In this document: positions 7,440 to 16,204 of the stretch, in pieces
How positions within the stretch are numbered: position 1 is the first letter of the stretch
Layout of the letters: each line of letters begins with the position of its first letter
NCBI GenBank assembly: GCA_946478755.1
Contig: CAMLDJ010000005.1
Location: 1-57,411 of the forward strand
From: an uncultured Pedobacter sp.
GTDB lineage: Bacteria; Bacteroidota; Bacteroidia; Sphingobacteriales; Sphingobacteriaceae
Direction: 5' to 3'
Length of the DNA stretch: 57,411 bases
Position numbers and translations under genes: made by a program
Notes under the pieces: generated by a model
Told to the model about the DNA's origin: nothing
Database searches by the model: none
What the model saw: the letters and a program-made list of their open reading frames with translations, nothing else

Positions 7440-8822
7440 TTAATCTGCAATCTTCATGAATAAATTGTTGAGTGACTCGGAAAAGGTAGGGTGCGCAAAA
7501 ACATACTCACGGATTCTATCAGAGGTTATTCCTCCTTCCATGGCCATTTGAAGCACCGCCATGATTTCTCCACCTTCTGAGGCTAATATACAAGCTCCCA
7601 ATATCTTCTTAGTCTTTTTGTCCACCACTGCTTTTATAAAGCCTAAAGTTTCACCAGTTTCTACGCCCCTGGCTACCTGAGACATTGGAATTTTGGCAAC
7701 CAGAACTTCCAATCCTTTTCCTTTAGCCTCATGCTCAGAGATTCCAACACGGGCCAGTTGCGGGTCGGTGAACATACAATATGGAACAAGTCTCTCCGTA
7801 GTGCGGTAGTCTGCGCCATCGATTAAATTCCGGTAAACGACGATATAATCATTATAGGCGATATGGGTAAAAGCGGGACCACCTTTTACATCACCAAGGG
7901 CATAAATACCCTTAACGTTGGTTTCTAGTTTTTCATTAACAATTACATTCCCTTTTGCGTCTGTATTCACTCCAGCAGCTGGCAAATTGAGCGTTTCAGT
8001 TTGAGGGGATCTTCCTGCAGCAATCAAGAGATGGCTGGCTGCTATTTTCTGATGTTCGTTACCTGATTTCAGGGTTATGCTGAGTTTTCCGTTTATGCTT
8101 TCTATCTCCTGGATGTTTGTATCTATAAGGATCTTCAGCCCTTCATCCCTTAGAATTTTCGTTAGTTCTGCAGAAACATCCTCATCTTCACGACCTGCAA
8201 TTCTACTGGATTTTTCCAGAATGGTCACTTCACTGCCAAAACGATGGAACATCTGCCCGAACTCCAGGCCTATATAATTACCACCAACAACAACCAAATG
8301 TTCAGGAACTTTCTCCAGGTCAAGAATGGTCGTTGAAGTCAGGTAATCTATATTTTCTAATCCTTTTATTTTTGGGATGCTTGTTTTGGTACCCGTATTG
8401 ATAAATATCCAGTCTGCGGTGAGTATCTCTGTGCTTCCATCAGCGGTAACAACGGTCAGCTGCTTATTCCCGGAAAAACTGGCCTCGCCAAAGATCAGCT
8501 CCAGTCCCTCCGTTGCTTCCAACCCTTGTTGGGACGCAGCTCTGAATGATTCCACAATGCTATCTTTTCGTTGTTTGATTTTTCTCAGATCAACGGTGAT
8601 CGCCGCAGTTTCGACACCTAACTGGATTGCCGTTCCTGCCTTAAAGGCGGCACGTGCAGAAGCGATCATGGCCTTTGTTGGGGTGCAGCCATCGTTGATA
8701 CATGTCCCGCCGACAAATCGCTTTTCAATTATAGCTGTTTTTTTCCCGGCAGCTGCTAATTTTATTGCCAATGGTGTTCCTGCCTGGCCGGAACCAATAA
8801 TAATCGCATCATATTTTGTCAT
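7440..8822 (-). CDS. FAD/NAD(P) disulfide reductase (MerA/dihydrolipoamide dehydrogenase-like)
   Basis: A 460-residue class I pyridine-nucleotide disulfide oxidoreductase. It has an FAD-binding GSGQAG near residue 10, a redox pair Cys41/Cys46 in GGTCINDGCTPTK, an NAD(P)-binding GGNYIGLEFG in the middle, and the C-terminal catalytic HPTFSE (His444, Glu449) of glutathione reductase-type enzymes. There is no heavy-metal-binding N-terminal domain and no vicinal C-terminal cysteine pair, so mercury reduction is not supported. The frame is open to 8909; ATG 8822 starts the Rossmann fold directly and is chosen (a second ATG at 8828 is nearly equivalent). It is the first gene of the ergothioneine operon, two bases before the ATPase gene. 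A role in reducing a small-molecule disulfide is inferred. Confidence 0.88.
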   Translation of the reverse strand: MTKYDAIIIGSGQAGTPLAIKLAAAGKKTAIIEKRFVGGTCINDGCTPTKAMIASARAAFKAGTAIQLGVETAAITVDLRKIKQRKDSIVESFRAASQQGLEATEGLELIFGEASFSGNKQLTVVTADGSTEILTADWIFINTGTKTSIPKIKGLENIDYLTSTTILDLEKVPEHLVVVGGNYIGLEFGQMFHRFGSEVTILEKSSRIAGREDEDVSAELTKILRDEGLKILIDTNIQEIESINGKLSITLKSGNEHQKIAASHLLIAAGRSPQTETLNLPAAGVNTDAKGNVIVNEKLETNVKGIYALGDVKGGPAFTHIAYNDYIVVYRNLIDGADYRTTERLVPYCMFTDPQLARVGISEHEAKGKGLEVLVAKIPMSQVARGVETGETLGFIKAVVDKKTKKILGACILASEGGEIMAVLQMAMEGGITSDRIREYVFAHPTFSESLNNLFMKIAD

Positions 8823-9153
8823 AAGCATTAACAGGTGATAAGTATCTAAAATAAGATTAAATGTTTGATTAAGGTTTAAGAATTTTTCAAAAACACATAA
8901 ACAAGACAATACCCATGCTCAGTTTAAGCCGGGATAAGACCCCACCTGTTCCACTTCGCCATCATTGTAACAATTCCAATATCCCTTCACTAGGAATAAC
9001 CATTCCCTGTCGATCTTCGGTGGCCTTCGATTACAATGGCATATAAAATAATTGAATATTATCGTTTACTTCCAATGCTTCCCCCATTTTAGTTATATAG
9101 GGTGGAATAATATCTTAAAGCTGCTATAATGAATATTGGTTTTTCATTGCCGA
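8823..9153. other. Intergenic region upstream of the ergothioneine operon
   Basis: 331 bases between the GNAT-fusion gene stop and the first gene of the ergothioneine operon. No protein-like reading frame or clear terminator was recognised. It should hold the operon promoter, because all operon genes are tightly packed, but no good TAnnTTTG match was found near 8822-8930 on the minus strand. A small inverted repeat (GGAATAACCATTCC, about 8991-9004) is the only local symmetry seen. Confidence 0.5.
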
Positions 9154-9903
9154 TCATATTTTGGGGATAGTTTTGGCGAAATGGTGACATGCTAAAAAAT
9201 AACCTGTATTGAGATAAAGGCGGTGTGCGGGATGTAATGTAAATCCACTGTCCAGATGCACGACATTTATACTCTTGTTTAATGCTTGTTGTTCTACATA
9301 GTTCAGTAATTTTCCTGCGTATCCTTTGCCCCGATATTCAGCCAATGTAAAAAGGTCATCGATATAAATTATTTTCCCTGTCCTGAGCATATTCATCGTT
9401 CTGAACCCTATGAAAGCAGCAGCTTTTTTATGGTCATCTGTCGGAATATAAGCCAATTCGAATTTTTCGTCCCTCATCATAAGGAGCACTTCTTCTACGT
9501 AAGATTCTGGATCAAGGTTGGGCCGGAACGCTAATATGGCTTCACCTGCAAATCTGATCTCTTCTGGTGTCTTCGCTTTAATAATTTCCATCGTTGTCGT
9601 TATAGAATGGGTCTTCAACTTCTGAATCATTTGTGTTGTCATCGGGTCAGCGTATACGCCGTATGCATCGACCAGGACACCCTTGAGGCCAGAGCTGGTT
9701 TCTAACGCATATATAATAGATTGATCAGCAGGATCTGTATTTCCCTCAAATCGATAGAATTCAATTATCTCGAAGTCATCAGGACCAAATGTCTCGCCCA
9801 GGGACTTGCAGTAGATGCTATCACTATTCATATTGAAGTCAACGGAGAAGCCACGATTATCTAAATCATTTAAGGCCGCTGTTAAGGTGTCGTAAGAGTT
9901 CAT
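9154..9903 (-). CDS. Two-domain protein: small 'PRPP synthetase-like' domain plus GNAT acetyltransferase
   Basis: 249 residues. The first 97 (YDTLTAALNDLDNRGFSVDF, FGPDDFEIIEFYRFEG, KGVLVDAYGVYAD) match a small stand-alone protein common in Bacteroidota that databases label phosphoribosylpyrophosphate synthetase, although it lacks a visible PRPP loop. Residues about 103-249 are a GNAT fold: IDDLFTLAEYRGKGYAGKLLNYVE is the acetyl-CoA-binding region (R/Q-x-x-G-x-G/A pattern), followed by HLDSGFTLHPAHRLYLNTGYF. The target is unknown. A related N-terminal domain, with a different C terminus, occurs in the gene at 26735. ATG at 9903. Confidence 0.75.
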   Translation of the reverse strand: MNSYDTLTAALNDLDNRGFSVDFNMNSDSIYCKSLGETFGPDDFEIIEFYRFEGNTDPADQSIIYALETSSGLKGVLVDAYGVYADPMTTQMIQKLKTHSITTTMEIIKAKTPEEIRFAGEAILAFRPNLDPESYVEEVLLMMRDEKFELAYIPTDDHKKAAAFIGFRTMNMLRTGKIIYIDDLFTLAEYRGKGYAGKLLNYVEQQALNKSINVVHLDSGFTLHPAHRLYLNTGYFLACHHFAKTIPKI

Positions 9904-9971
9904 GATTCGCTATTTTAATTTTCAATATTTCAGTCTGGTAAGGTAGTTCGAGCGAGGCTAATTTTATACCC

Positions 9972-10850
9972 CTAGCTGGCGGCTTGATTTTCAAATTTAA
10001 CCGTGCTTCTATAAACAATCGGCGATATTTTCATGCGACGCTTAAAGAATCTGCTAAAGTACGCAACATCCTGGAACCCTAGCTCATGAGCTATTTGCTT
10101 AACGGAATTTTCCGTTAAATATAGTTCACGTTTTGCTTCAGTAACAAGGCACTCAGAAATTAGGCAGCCTATCGTCTTGCCCAGGTTCACTTTGGCCAGT
10201 CTGTTAAGCTTCTTTAAGGTAACGTTCAACAACCGGGCATAGTCTGCAGGACTGTGTTTACTACGATAATGCACTTCAATTAATTCTATTAAATGTTTCA
10301 ATATCATGGGTTCTTCGTTCGCCGATAAGCTTTGAAATTCATTTTTCCCCAATTTTAGTCTGGACGCGTTAATCATAAAAATCGTGAGCCACGAGACAGC
10401 TATTTCATACCTACCAAGATGGCTGCACTGCAGTTCAGCCTGAACCTGTCGCAATGGGTCAAGTAACATTTCCATTTCTTCATGATCTATCTTTAACCAT
10501 GGAATCTCATCACTGCTTTTGAAAAGTACAGTTTTACATGGTAGTTCAGTCTGGTACTTGTGATTCCAGAAAAAATCAGGATGTAACTGAAGTACAATCC
10601 CCTCAACGTTTCCCAATGCCTCGAGGACGTACGGTTGATATATTGGAAGGCTGATAAGGTGACCCGATGAAAATTCATACCGGGCAAGATCAGACCTGAT
10701 CCGACCCCGCCCAACTTTAATGAGAATTAGGGTGTAAAAATTAAAATCATTTAGTTCCTTGAAATACTGATCGTCGTAAAAATGGCGCACTTTAAAAGCA
10801 AGGGCTTTGTTTTGGTGGTTGATCAGCGTAAATTCAGTTGCAGTATTCAT
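9972..10850 (-). CDS. AraC family transcriptional regulator
   Basis: 292 residues: an N-terminal cupin-like sensor domain (about 1-150, including LPIYQPYVLEA and HPDFFWNHKYQ) and a C-terminal double helix-turn-helix (SVKQIAHELGFQDVAYFSRFFKRRMKISP). The frame runs to 10904, but ATG 10850 matches the start of its close paralogue at 29157-30026. The two are plainly similar along their whole length, including the unusual HPDFFWNHKY stretch. Neighbouring genes it might control are the SPW-type membrane protein and the DHA2 exporter upstream. No ligand can be inferred. Confidence 0.88.
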   Translation of the reverse strand: MNTATEFTLINHQNKALAFKVRHFYDDQYFKELNDFNFYTLILIKVGRGRIRSDLARYEFSSGHLISLPIYQPYVLEALGNVEGIVLQLHPDFFWNHKYQTELPCKTVLFKSSDEIPWLKIDHEEMEMLLDPLRQVQAELQCSHLGRYEIAVSWLTIFMINASRLKLGKNEFQSLSANEEPMILKHLIELIEVHYRSKHSPADYARLLNVTLKKLNRLAKVNLGKTIGCLISECLVTEAKRELYLTENSVKQIAHELGFQDVAYFSRFFKRRMKISPIVYRSTVKFENQAAS

Positions 10851-10950
10851 TGTAATGACAATGTTACCGCAAAAGGAAAAGCTAGACAATGACATAAGTC
10901 TCAAAATTCAACCCACAATGAAAGTTTGGGATCGCATCGTGATGAAGGTG

Positions 10951-10998
10951 CAAAAGGAAGACTTCACTTTGAGAGTTATAGGTGAAATGAAGTCTTCC
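10951..10998 (-). terminator. Terminator hairpin after the SPW-type gene
   Basis: Perfect 11-bp inverted repeat GGAAGACTTCA (10956-10966) and TGAAGTCTTCC (10988-10998). On the minus strand it is followed by TTTTG (10951-10955). It lies 31 bases downstream of the SPW-type gene and just ahead of the AraC gene. Confidence 0.65.
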
Positions 10999-11028
10999 GA
11001 TGCTTTACACAATGTTGTGAATTTGATA

Positions 11029-11376
11029 TTATTCCTGTGTAAAGGCTACAACAAGATAGACAACAGCGGAATTAACAAAGTAGTACGCTGCATCTAGTCC
11101 GGTCAGTGCAAATAAAAATGGAATGGCCACAAAAGCGGTAGCCGCTAAGAGATCTATCAACAGGTGCAGGCTAAAGGGAATGGTCTTAAATAGAGAAAAT
11201 TTATAGTTCGTTAGTATACTTACCAATATAACTGCAATGCCCGTGGCTACAGAAAGCCATATTGCCATTGGCGAGCTTGAACCTAAGCCGAGTAGAAAAG
11301 GACCACTGATGAGCGCGATCGCAGCAAGATAATCAATAATGCCATGGGATGAGGAGTCAATGAATCGAAGTTTCAT
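11029..11376 (-). CDS. SPW-repeat-like small membrane protein
   Basis: 115 residues with four predicted membrane helices and short loops. The opening (MKLRFIDSSSHGIIDYLAAIALISGPFLLGL) resembles the SPW-repeat family, in which a short motif precedes paired helices. Probably an inner-membrane protein of unknown function. ATG at 11376; a terminator hairpin follows at 10951-10998. The region upstream (11377-11657) has no gene. Confidence 0.6.
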   Translation of the reverse strand: MKLRFIDSSSHGIIDYLAAIALISGPFLLGLGSSSPMAIWLSVATGIAVILVSILTNYKFSLFKTIPFSLHLLIDLLAATAFVAIPFLFALTGLDAAYYFVNSAVVYLVVAFTQE

Positions 11377-11657
11377 AATTTAAAAACAAATTTGATGGTT
11401 AATATTGGTTAATTATGATTTTATTCTGTTTCCAGAACGAGTAAATTGTAAATGTAAACCTACCCGACAAACCGTTAGTCTAAAATACAGTCGAAAAAAC
11501 AACAAGTAAATGGACAAAAGCACCTATCGATTGTACTATAAGTCCATTTGGGTGAACGTCTAAAAAGTGATATGTCCTTGTGCTTTGAAGAAGCGTTCAA
11601 TGGATAATCACACTCAAAAAGAGGAACGAAGATCCTTAGCAAATGACGTAGCCCAGG
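11377..11657. other. Gene-free stretch upstream of the SPW-type gene
   Basis: 281 bases with no convincing reading frame. It contains an inverted repeat AAATGGAC (11508-11515) / GTCCATTT (11542-11549). The same AAATGGACAAAA word recurs in the intergenic region at 25225-25436. It probably holds the promoter of the SPW-type gene. Confidence 0.4.
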
Positions 11658-13193
11658 TCACGGACCAGACTTTCTTTTGATGAAAACAATCGTCATAAAC
11701 GCTCCAGTAAAACAGAGAACTGACGCCAGGGTCATTACGTTTTTATAAGCGTCTATGAAGCTGTCGTGGTAAAGTGCTTCAACCTTGGCCCGGTCGGATT
11801 CCGCTATCCCCTTGGGAACTTGTGCGTTTCCAAGATTTATGGCTTCAGAGTATATTAGTGTGCGATCGCGGTTAGAGAACTTTGAATTTGCCAGGCGGTT
11901 TTCCATTCCTGAAGAGAAGAAGAGAACAGCTAAAGCCCCAAAGATGGCATTTGCAAAGACTCTTGACATTTGTGTCGTAGCATTATTGATGCCTGAAGCA
12001 GTACCGGATAATTGATCTCCAACCGAACTCATTACTGTTTTTGTCAGTGGTACAACGGTAATAGCCATGCCGAGTCCGAATACAGATATTCCCGAAAAAA
12101 ATGTTAAAAAATAATCACTTGCACCATGAGTTTGTTTAATCAATGCGAGCATTAACATTCCCGTACCAGTGATCATCGGACCTACAATTAAGAACATTCG
12201 GGCTCCATGTTTGTCTGATAGCTTACCAGTGTACCTCGCAAGCACTACCATAAGGAAAGTAAAAGGAAGGATAGTAAGTCCCGACTCAAACTGTGAGTAG
12301 CCTTGTGCCTGAACGAGATTCAAAGACAGAAACAACATACCGCCACCAAGACCGGCATAGAGAAATAGTGTCAATAAATTGACTCCACTGAAAGTTCTGT
12401 TTTTAAATATAGACATTGGCATCATCGGATGTTTAGCCCGAAGTTCAATCAGTACGAAAATGATGAGAAGTATTATGCCGATTATCAATGTCAGGTACAC
12501 CTCTAAACTATAAATACCCTTGGCAGGCATACTGAGAAAGCTAAATGTAAGCGCGGCTAATCCAATTGCAACCACAAAAGCACCAACGAAATCAATCGAT
12601 CTATCCACATTGTCTGACTTTATTTCATTTACTTTTGTTGCGAGAAAGATCAACGCAAATACGCCTATTGGTACGTTGATGAAGAATATGTATCTCCATA
12701 GCCCCGCATCTGCGAGCGCACCGCCTAGAATTGGCCCTCCGGCACTGACAACGGTGGCAAATGCTGACCAGGTTCCGATGGCCTTTCCCCGCTCAGCTTC
12801 ATTTATCGTAGAAGATATCAGTGCCAGGCTTCCTGGGATCATCAATGCACCTCCGATACCTTGTATCATGCGAAACACAATCAACGATAGAACAACATGT
12901 GAAAATCCACACGCCGTTGATCCAATAATGAAAATCAAAATCCCGAACATAAAAACGCGTTTACGTCCGATTTTATCTCCTAAAGAGCCTCCTACCAATA
13001 TTAAAGCGGCAAGCATGAGCAGATATGCGTTCAAAATCCAAAACAGCTCGCTGCTTGTCGCATGAAAACTGCTTTGCAGAGCCGGTAATGCAACATTAAG
13101 GGCAGTCGCATCAATAAATGCCATCGATGAGGCCATGATGGTACCGACCATCACCCATCTTCCTTTATTGCTACTTAGCGCAACTGTAGACAT
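11658..13193 (-). CDS. DHA2-family (14-helix) MFS drug/solute exporter
   Basis: A 511-residue inner-membrane protein with a 14-helix hydrophobic pattern. Motif A in the loop between helices 2 and 3 is GGSLGDKIGRKRVF; the antiporter motif C (GPILGGALAD) is in helix 5; the NATTQMSR segment lies in the second half. The family uses the proton gradient to expel hydrophobic drugs, bile salts or metabolites. ATG at 13193. Upstream are an AhpD-like protein and a GNAT gene in the same orientation, and AraC regulators flank the region. The substrate is not predictable. Confidence 0.9.
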   Translation of the reverse strand: MSTVALSSNKGRWVMVGTIMASSMAFIDATALNVALPALQSSFHATSSELFWILNAYLLMLAALILVGGSLGDKIGRKRVFMFGILIFIIGSTACGFSHVVLSLIVFRMIQGIGGALMIPGSLALISSTINEAERGKAIGTWSAFATVVSAGGPILGGALADAGLWRYIFFINVPIGVFALIFLATKVNEIKSDNVDRSIDFVGAFVVAIGLAALTFSFLSMPAKGIYSLEVYLTLIIGIILLIIFVLIELRAKHPMMPMSIFKNRTFSGVNLLTLFLYAGLGGGMLFLSLNLVQAQGYSQFESGLTILPFTFLMVVLARYTGKLSDKHGARMFLIVGPMITGTGMLMLALIKQTHGASDYFLTFFSGISVFGLGMAITVVPLTKTVMSSVGDQLSGTASGINNATTQMSRVFANAIFGALAVLFFSSGMENRLANSKFSNRDRTLIYSEAINLGNAQVPKGIAESDRAKVEALYHDSFIDAYKNVMTLASVLCFTGAFMTIVFIKRKSGP

Positions 13194-13334
13194 ATTTCTT
13201 ATTTAAGGTTGTATATTTGCACATAGACGGGCGGTATAATCATTTCTGCGTTTCCACTACTGAGTAGTATAGTTTATAGGGCATCGATTCCCGGTGTCAC
13301 ACTGGTGAAGACCCAAACAGGCGTTCCGTTTAGG

Positions 13335-13421
13335 TTATAGCGAGGCATCGTGATAACCGCCAATAGGGTTTGAAACTCCGGTATGCATCTGGTCAATAAT
13401 GTGTTTATCTTGTCCACTCAT
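13335..13421 (-). other. Short ORF, possibly a gene remnant
   Basis: A 28-codon frame begins with ATG (13419-13421) four bases after the AhpD-like gene stop and ends at 13335. Another short protein-like run follows in a second frame toward 13265 (NLNGTPVWVFTSVTPGIDAL). The two together look like a decayed small gene with one frameshift, but no family was recognised. It may be chance. Confidence 0.25.
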
Positions 13422-13425
13422 CGCA

Positions 13426-13977
13426 TTAAGAATTGTTTTTCGAACTTAACACTGTTACGTGTGGAAAGTCAATAGGAACATTCGTAATTGCATACAATAA
13501 GTTAAGTGTAGAGATGTTGCTGACGGCAAGTACCACATCAATCAGGTGTCCCTGGTCATATCCTTCCACGTAGAAGTCTCGGAGAACAGGCCCGGCAATA
13601 TGTCCTTTTGTGACCGCAATTTTTTGTGCCAACGCAGCAATGGCTTTCAATTTATTATCAAATTGAATGTCATTTGCGCGTATATCTAATATCTGCTCTT
13701 TAGTAAAGCCAATGCGTTCGGCTATCGCACTATGGAAGCTGAGGCAATACGGGCATTCATTCACCTGACTCACAACCAGGTTTATCACCTCCCGCTCGCG
13801 ATAGGTCAATGAGTTTTTTTGGGTGAGGTAATCGAAGTAATTTTCAAGGCCATTTTCGCTACTTGTAAAAGCTACGAAAATATTCGGCACCTTGCCATAG
13901 ATGCTTTTAAGTTCCTCAAAGATTCCTTTATTTTTTTTCGAAACGCTTTGTTCGTTCGGCATTGAAAAGTCATTCAT
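13426..13977 (-). CDS. Carboxymuconolactone decarboxylase/AhpD-like protein
   Basis: 183 residues with the AhpD core: the redox motif NECPYCLSFHSAIAE (two cysteines three apart, with the Glu and His expected of the peroxidase proton relay) inside an all-helical fold. AhpD-type proteins reduce peroxiredoxins or act directly on peroxides; others of the superfamily are decarboxylases. A paralogue with the same layout lies at 21964. ATG at 13977. The upstream gene is a small GNAT protein. Confidence 0.85.
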   Translation of the reverse strand: MNDFSMPNEQSVSKKNKGIFEELKSIYGKVPNIFVAFTSSENGLENYFDYLTQKNSLTYREREVINLVVSQVNECPYCLSFHSAIAERIGFTKEQILDIRANDIQFDNKLKAIAALAQKIAVTKGHIAGPVLRDFYVEGYDQGHLIDVVLAVSNISTLNLLYAITNVPIDFPHVTVLSSKNNS

Positions 13978-14074
13978 AAAAAATTATTAGTTGAAAAATT
14001 TTTTGCCCGTGTTTATTTTCAGGTCCGGCAGAGCTGATTTTGCTTTGTTACTTCTTCCAAACCAATGGTTTTAA

Positions 14075-14368
14075 TTACATCCTGGCTCGAACGTCCCCAT
14101 AAGTCTCTGGGTATTTGTTAAAAATCATCGCCACAAAACCACATTTCGCTACTACTTTCAGGTTATTTTCCCGCGCATAGCTGACCACCGCATCTACCAA
14201 TTTCTTCCCATATCCATTTTTACGTTGTGCAAAGCCAACACTTGTGTATCCCGCTTCTAATATACCAGGAGTAACACTGACCAGCATTCTTCCGGCTTCC
14301 TGGCCATCTGTGTGAAGCGAAAAAAACGAGATTCCTTTTTCACCTTCGTGTATTTCAATCTTTTCCAT
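14075..14368 (-). CDS. Small GNAT-type (YjdJ-like) acetyltransferase
   Basis: 97 residues of the short GNAT subclass: EAGYTSVGFAQRKNGYGKKLVDAVVSYARENNLKVVAKCGFV, in which RKNGYGKKL corresponds to the acetyl-CoA pyrophosphate loop. The frame extends to 14431, but ATG 14368 (MEKIEIHEG) is the usual family start. Gap to glnS is 148 bases. Substrate unknown. Confidence 0.75.
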   Translation of the reverse strand: MEKIEIHEGEKGISFFSLHTDGQEAGRMLVSVTPGILEAGYTSVGFAQRKNGYGKKLVDAVVSYARENNLKVVAKCGFVAMIFNKYPETYGDVRARM

Positions 14369-14516
14369 TTTTATATAGTTTTTAAATAATTGATTATTCA
14401 AATAAATTGTTTTGTACCTACATGTCTGCAATGATTGCGGCAGTTATCTTACAATTGCATGATTATGATCTTGATCTTTTTCCGGAGAAAGCAACGATGA
14501 ATTGTAAACGGACATT

Positions 14517-16160
14517 TTAAGTTTTCTTCCATGTTTCTTTAAGGTCGACGGTCCGATTAAAAATTAAATGATCTGCGGTTGAGTTCTTGTCTTTTATAAA
14601 ATAGCCCATTCTGACAAATTGAAAATGTACACCCCCATCATCCCCTTCCTTCAGTTCACGCTCTACATAAGCATTTTGTAATACCTGACTGCTATCTTCA
14701 TTTAAACTATTTAAGAAATCGTCCCCCATCTGACCAGGATTAAAAAGTTTATCATAAAGCCGGATTTCCGCGGGGACAGCAAAAGGGATACTCAACCAGT
14801 GGATTGTGCTTTTTACTTTAATGTTGCTTTGTTGATTACCTGACTTAGTTTCCGGGAAATATTTACAATGCAATTCGGTGATGTTTCCATGCTCATCTTT
14901 CACAAGATATTCACATAAGATGATATATGCTCCTTTTAACCTAACCGTTCCTCCTAACGTCAACCTGAAGTAATTCTTTGGCGGATGTTCCATAAAATCG
15001 TCCTGTTCAATCCACAGCTCTCTGGTAAATGGCACCTCCCGGCTGCCTTTGGCTTCCTCTCCAGGAAAATTTTCTAAACGTATAGATTCAGTAGTTGCTT
15101 CGTCGTAATTGGTTATAATAACCCGCAACGGATTTAAAACTGCTATTCGTCGCCGGGCCGTTTTGTTTAGATCCTCGCGTGCACAGAATTCTAATAAACT
15201 GTAATCCGTGATCGCATCCCGCTTCGCGACTCCAATCCGTTCACAAAACTCCCGGATAGCATTCGGTGTATATCCCCTTCTGCGGAGCCCGGCTATAGTA
15301 GGCAGGCGCGGATCGTCCCACCCATCAACCAGACCTTTTTCAACCAGTTGCTGCAACTTGCGCTTGCTCATGACCGTATATGCAAGGTTTAAACGAGCAA
15401 ACTCAATCTGTTTGGACGGAAATAACGTCAGTTCAGCAATGAACCAATTATAAAGCTGCCTGTGCGCAACAAATTCAAGGGTACAGGTTGAATGACTGAT
15501 ATGCTCAATAGCATCAGACTGACCCTGAGCGAAATCATACAGTGGGTAAATGTGCCAGGCACTTCCGGTACGGTGATGGGGGGTATGCTTGATGCGATAC
15601 ATGATTGGGTCCCTCATGTGCATATTGGCAGCGCCCATATCGATCTTAGCACGCAATACTTTCTCACCATCTTCGAATTGACCGAGTTTCATCGCCTCGA
15701 ATAAACGCAAATTTTCTCCCGCCGAACGGTCTCTGTAGCGATTGGTGACTCCCGGAATCTGGGGAGTACCTTTCTGTGCTGCAATCTCTTCAGATGGACT
15801 GTCATCCACGTAAGCGAGGCCTTTTTTGATTAATTCAACTGCAAATCCGTAAAGGATTTCAAAGTAGTCAGAAGCATAGAATTCACCATGCCATTCAAAG
15901 CCTAACCACTGAATATCTTTCTTGATCTCGGCTACATAACTGCTGTTTTCGCGTTCGGGATTTGTATCGTCAAACCTTAAATTAACTCTTCCTTTGTATT
16001 TTAATGCAAGCCCGAAATTCAAACAGATGGATTTGGCATGGCCAAGATGTAGATATCCGTTGGGCTCTGGAGGGAATCTTGTTACGATACCTTCAGGATA
16101 AACCTGACCACGGATGTCTTCATCAATGATTGCCTCAACAAAATTTAATGATTCCCCCAT
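14517..16160 (-). CDS. glnS: Glutaminyl-tRNA synthetase
   Basis: Charges tRNA-Gln directly with glutamine. 547 residues, near the usual bacterial GlnRS length. The class I signatures are present: PPEPNGYLHLGHAKS (about 30-44, HIGH-type) and VMSKRKL (KMSKS-type), followed by the WDDPRLPT segment and the two C-terminal beta-barrels of GlnRS. ATG at 16160. It lies 44 bases after trxB and so probably ends the redox operon that starts at 19583. Confidence 0.96.
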   Translation of the reverse strand: MGESLNFVEAIIDEDIRGQVYPEGIVTRFPPEPNGYLHLGHAKSICLNFGLALKYKGRVNLRFDDTNPERENSSYVAEIKKDIQWLGFEWHGEFYASDYFEILYGFAVELIKKGLAYVDDSPSEEIAAQKGTPQIPGVTNRYRDRSAGENLRLFEAMKLGQFEDGEKVLRAKIDMGAANMHMRDPIMYRIKHTPHHRTGSAWHIYPLYDFAQGQSDAIEHISHSTCTLEFVAHRQLYNWFIAELTLFPSKQIEFARLNLAYTVMSKRKLQQLVEKGLVDGWDDPRLPTIAGLRRRGYTPNAIREFCERIGVAKRDAITDYSLLEFCAREDLNKTARRRIAVLNPLRVIITNYDEATTESIRLENFPGEEAKGSREVPFTRELWIEQDDFMEHPPKNYFRLTLGGTVRLKGAYIILCEYLVKDEHGNITELHCKYFPETKSGNQQSNIKVKSTIHWLSIPFAVPAEIRLYDKLFNPGQMGDDFLNSLNEDSSQVLQNAYVERELKEGDDGGVHFQFVRMGYFIKDKNSTADHLIFNRTVDLKETWKKT

Positions 16161-16204
16161 GCTATTTGTCGTTTTGTGTAATTGTTAAATCACGTATCAG
16201 CCCT

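Noticed and set aside
7440..8822. Mercuric reductase
   Set aside because: No heavy-metal-associated domain, no C-terminal vicinal cysteines and no mer genes nearby.
8377..8838. 153-codon frame on the plus strand
   Set aside because: Antisense to the flavoprotein disulfide reductase.
11560..11580. GTGATATGTCC as a further FNR-like box
   Set aside because: Two bases too short between the half sites and followed by a mismatch.
12520..13065. 181-codon frame on the plus strand
   Set aside because: Antisense shadow of the DHA2 transporter gene; proline/alanine-rich translation typical of such shadows.
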